Shown here in pieces: positions 62,645-64,000 of a stretch of 64,000 nucleotides of DNA. The translations under genes and the position numbers were made by a program. How positions within the stretch are numbered: the stretch's first letter is position 1; every line of letters starts with the position of its first letter. The DNA comes from Symbiodinium natans. Lineage: Eukaryota; Sar; Dinophyceae; Suessiales; Symbiodiniaceae. Under the pieces are notes generated by a model, which saw nothing but the letters and a program-made list of their open reading frames with translations, was not told the origin of the DNA and searched no databases. The stretch spans positions 339,434-403,433 of the forward strand of contig CAJNDS010001813.1 in the NCBI GenBank assembly GCA_905221605.1, written 5' to 3'.

Positions 62645-63472
62645 CCCTAGACCCTGTGCCCAAACCCGAAAACTTGGAAGCTGTGCGAAACACGGGTGGG
62701 GGGGGAGGGGGAAGGAGGGCCAGTAGCCCTAATATAGAATATACCCCCCCGCCCCCCCAAAATGGGACAGTCCTGCTAAGGAAGGGAGCCCTAAACCCTA
62801 AACCCTAAACCCTAAAACCTAAACCCCCCGACATTGAGACTTCTCAGACCGAGGCAAGGGGCTTGACAAAGGTCCGCTTTAAGGGAGGCGCCAGGGAGGC
62901 AAGAAACCCAAATGCTTGCAAGGTGCTGCCTGGCAGGGTTTCGGGTTTAGGGTTTAGGGTTTAGGGTTCAGGGTTTAGGGTGTAGGGTGTAGGGTTTAGG
63001 GTGTAGGGTTCAGGGTTTAGCTCAGCCGGTTTGGCTCCTGAAGCACGCGAAACTCCCCTTCGGAAAGCAAAAACATGTTCAGATGAAGTAGGCCCCAGAA
63101 CCTAAAACATGCAACCCTGAAGCCTAACTCGCGTCAAGCCGCAAGCTTTTGACTGCTGGACCCTCAGGAAATTCAGGTCCCTGCGAGGTTTAAGGTACAC
63201 GCAGCTCTGTTTGTTAGATCCAATTGCCCTAAGGAGAACACTGAACCCTAAACCCGTCTCTTAGAGAACTGGCCACCCGAGCGCTGAGCATCCGGAACCA
63301 GTTCGACGAAAGCTCCGGCGCTACCCGGAGAGGACTTCCTCGTGGATGGGCTCGCTGCTTTTCAGGGCGGGCTGCTTGTTCAACTCTTGTAAGTTCTTAG
63401 GCCACCCTTGAGAACCATAGAGAACAACCCTGTAGAAACCTGAGCCCTAGGCCCTGCGCCCTAAGCCCTAAG

Positions 63473-63530
63473 CGCTAAACCCTAAACCCTAAACCCTAAA
63501 CCCTAAACCCGAAACCCTAAACCCTAAACC
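63473..63530 (-). repeat. AAACCCT array
   Basis: Eight units with one GAAACCC variant. Confidence 0.9.
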
Positions 63531-63734
63531 CAAAAAAAACCCTAAGCCTCAAACCCTCATCCAGGTGGAGGCACCCACAGCCTGGCCTTTGAAGATGCGT
63601 CTTTGGTTTAGGGTTTAGGGTTTAGGGTTTTGGGTTTAGGGTATTTAGGGTTTAGGGTTTAGAGTTTAGGGTTAAGGGTTTAGGGTTTAGGAAGCGGTTC
63701 AGCACAGGGGGTAGGGGCTCCTTTGGCAAAACTC

Positions 63735-63970
63735 CTCCCCCCCTTACCCCCCACACCCCCCACACCCCCCTCACCCCCCCCCCCGCCCTTGGCTTAGGGA
63801 CCACGGCACATCGTCCAGACTTCGCAGGACACGACTTCCACCTCTCATAATCTCCATACCTAACTTGCCCCCCCCCTTCCCCCCCCTTCCCCCTTCCCTC
63901 CCCCCCCTCCCCCCCCCCCCCCCCCTTCCCCCCCCCCCTTCCCCCCCCCTCCTTAACCCCCCAAAAACCT
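63735..63970 (-). repeat. Poly-C low-complexity tract with embedded 18-bp shared word
   Basis: C runs with TT and A interruptions. They are broken by about 80 bp of unique sequence (63788-63867) that begins with the GGGACCACGGCACATCGT shared with 22670. Confidence 0.85.
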
Positions 63971-64000
63971 GAAAACGCGGTGGGGGGGGGGGGTCGTCGG

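Larger units (their letters stand above)
1..64000. repeat. Interspersed telomere-type heptamer repeat field
   Basis: TTTAGGG or AAACCCT arrays recur every few hundred bases throughout, in both orientations and without a trend towards either end, so this is not a chromosome terminus. Common variant units are TTCAGGG, TTGAGGG, TTTCGGG, TTTGGGG, CTTAGGG and TGTAGGG. TTTAGGG is the telomere unit of plants, dinoflagellates, chromerids and coccidians, and interspersed AAACCCT is known from Eimeria genomes. Only the larger arrays are listed separately. Confidence 0.95.
61000..64000. other. Gene-free tract: S, I and J elements, terminal poly-C
   Basis: Arrays lie at 61641-61687, 62234-62263, 62370-62430, 62793-62827, 62936-63018, 63473-63530 and 63605-63690. 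Spacers are unique and under 350 bp. Confidence 0.7.

Noticed and set aside
1-64000. Chromosome end (true telomere)
   Set aside because: Arrays are short, in both orientations, and separated by unique DNA throughout; neither window edge ends in a continuous array.
1-64000. tRNA, rRNA or other structured RNA genes
   Set aside because: I looked for tRNA-like cloverleaf signatures and conserved rRNA words and saw none; the many hairpins are explained by repeated elements.

Overview
This window looks like gene-free nuclear DNA from a eukaryote whose telomere unit is TTTAGGG. From end to end it is a patchwork of short arrays of that heptamer (AAACCCT on the other strand), in both orientations and in blocks of 1 to about 28 units, separated by 50-400 bp of non-repetitive sequence. 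Telomere-like AAACCCT repeats scattered through chromosome interiors are a known feature of Eimeria (coccidian apicomplexans). I therefore favour an Eimeria-type coccidian, with a dinoflagellate or chromerid as alternatives. No conserved protein is visible to confirm this. I see no rRNA, tRNA, transposase, reverse transcriptase or complete gene. The open frames are short, and most run through repeats. A few are kept below as weak exon-like candidates.

Over the telomeric background lie many copies of short, imperfectly palindromic elements (about 60-310 bp). I sorted them by eye into families that I label A to T. Several behave like non-autonomous DNA transposons (MITE-like). Family A is flanked by TA and has one copy cleanly nested in a B element. 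Element S has a TTA duplication. One I copy has an 8-bp duplication. K copies have plausible 4-5 bp duplications. E is nested in a D-type element with AAAT repeated on both sides. M carries nested N and K copies. Nothing in the window encodes a protein to move them.

The most striking pattern joins the two layers. Telomeric arrays have landed inside many hairpin elements (A, B, J, K, N and others). In about ten places the array, or in a few cases a single unit or short filler, is bracketed by direct copies of the same 19-46 bp host sequence. Copies of the K, A, B and C elements show it, and so do unique sequences (30789-31016, 16077-16237, 23581-23696, 59754-59877). This is the footprint expected if staggered double-strand breaks were filled in and sealed with telomeric repeats. 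It resembles interstitial telomere insertion in mammals but at a far higher density.

Layout: 1-3100 arrays and spacers; 3100-4400 nested M/N/K cluster; 4400-12400 arrays with J, K, H, D, E and C copies; 12400-15900 B and C elements with expanded TATAC and poly-G tracts and a 75-bp J-derived tandem repeat; 16000-26700 arrays, G/C homopolymers and A, B, D, E, J, K elements; 26800-27040 a 9-bp minisatellite; 27000-49200 arrays with the densest set of nested A, D, K and P elements; 49480-49730 an inverted CCAGACT repeat cluster; 49740-51350 decayed TTTAGTG arrays passing into an AT-rich island with R hairpins; 51500-64000 arrays, a 14-bp higher-order array, C, I and J elements, the S element and poly-C at the right edge.
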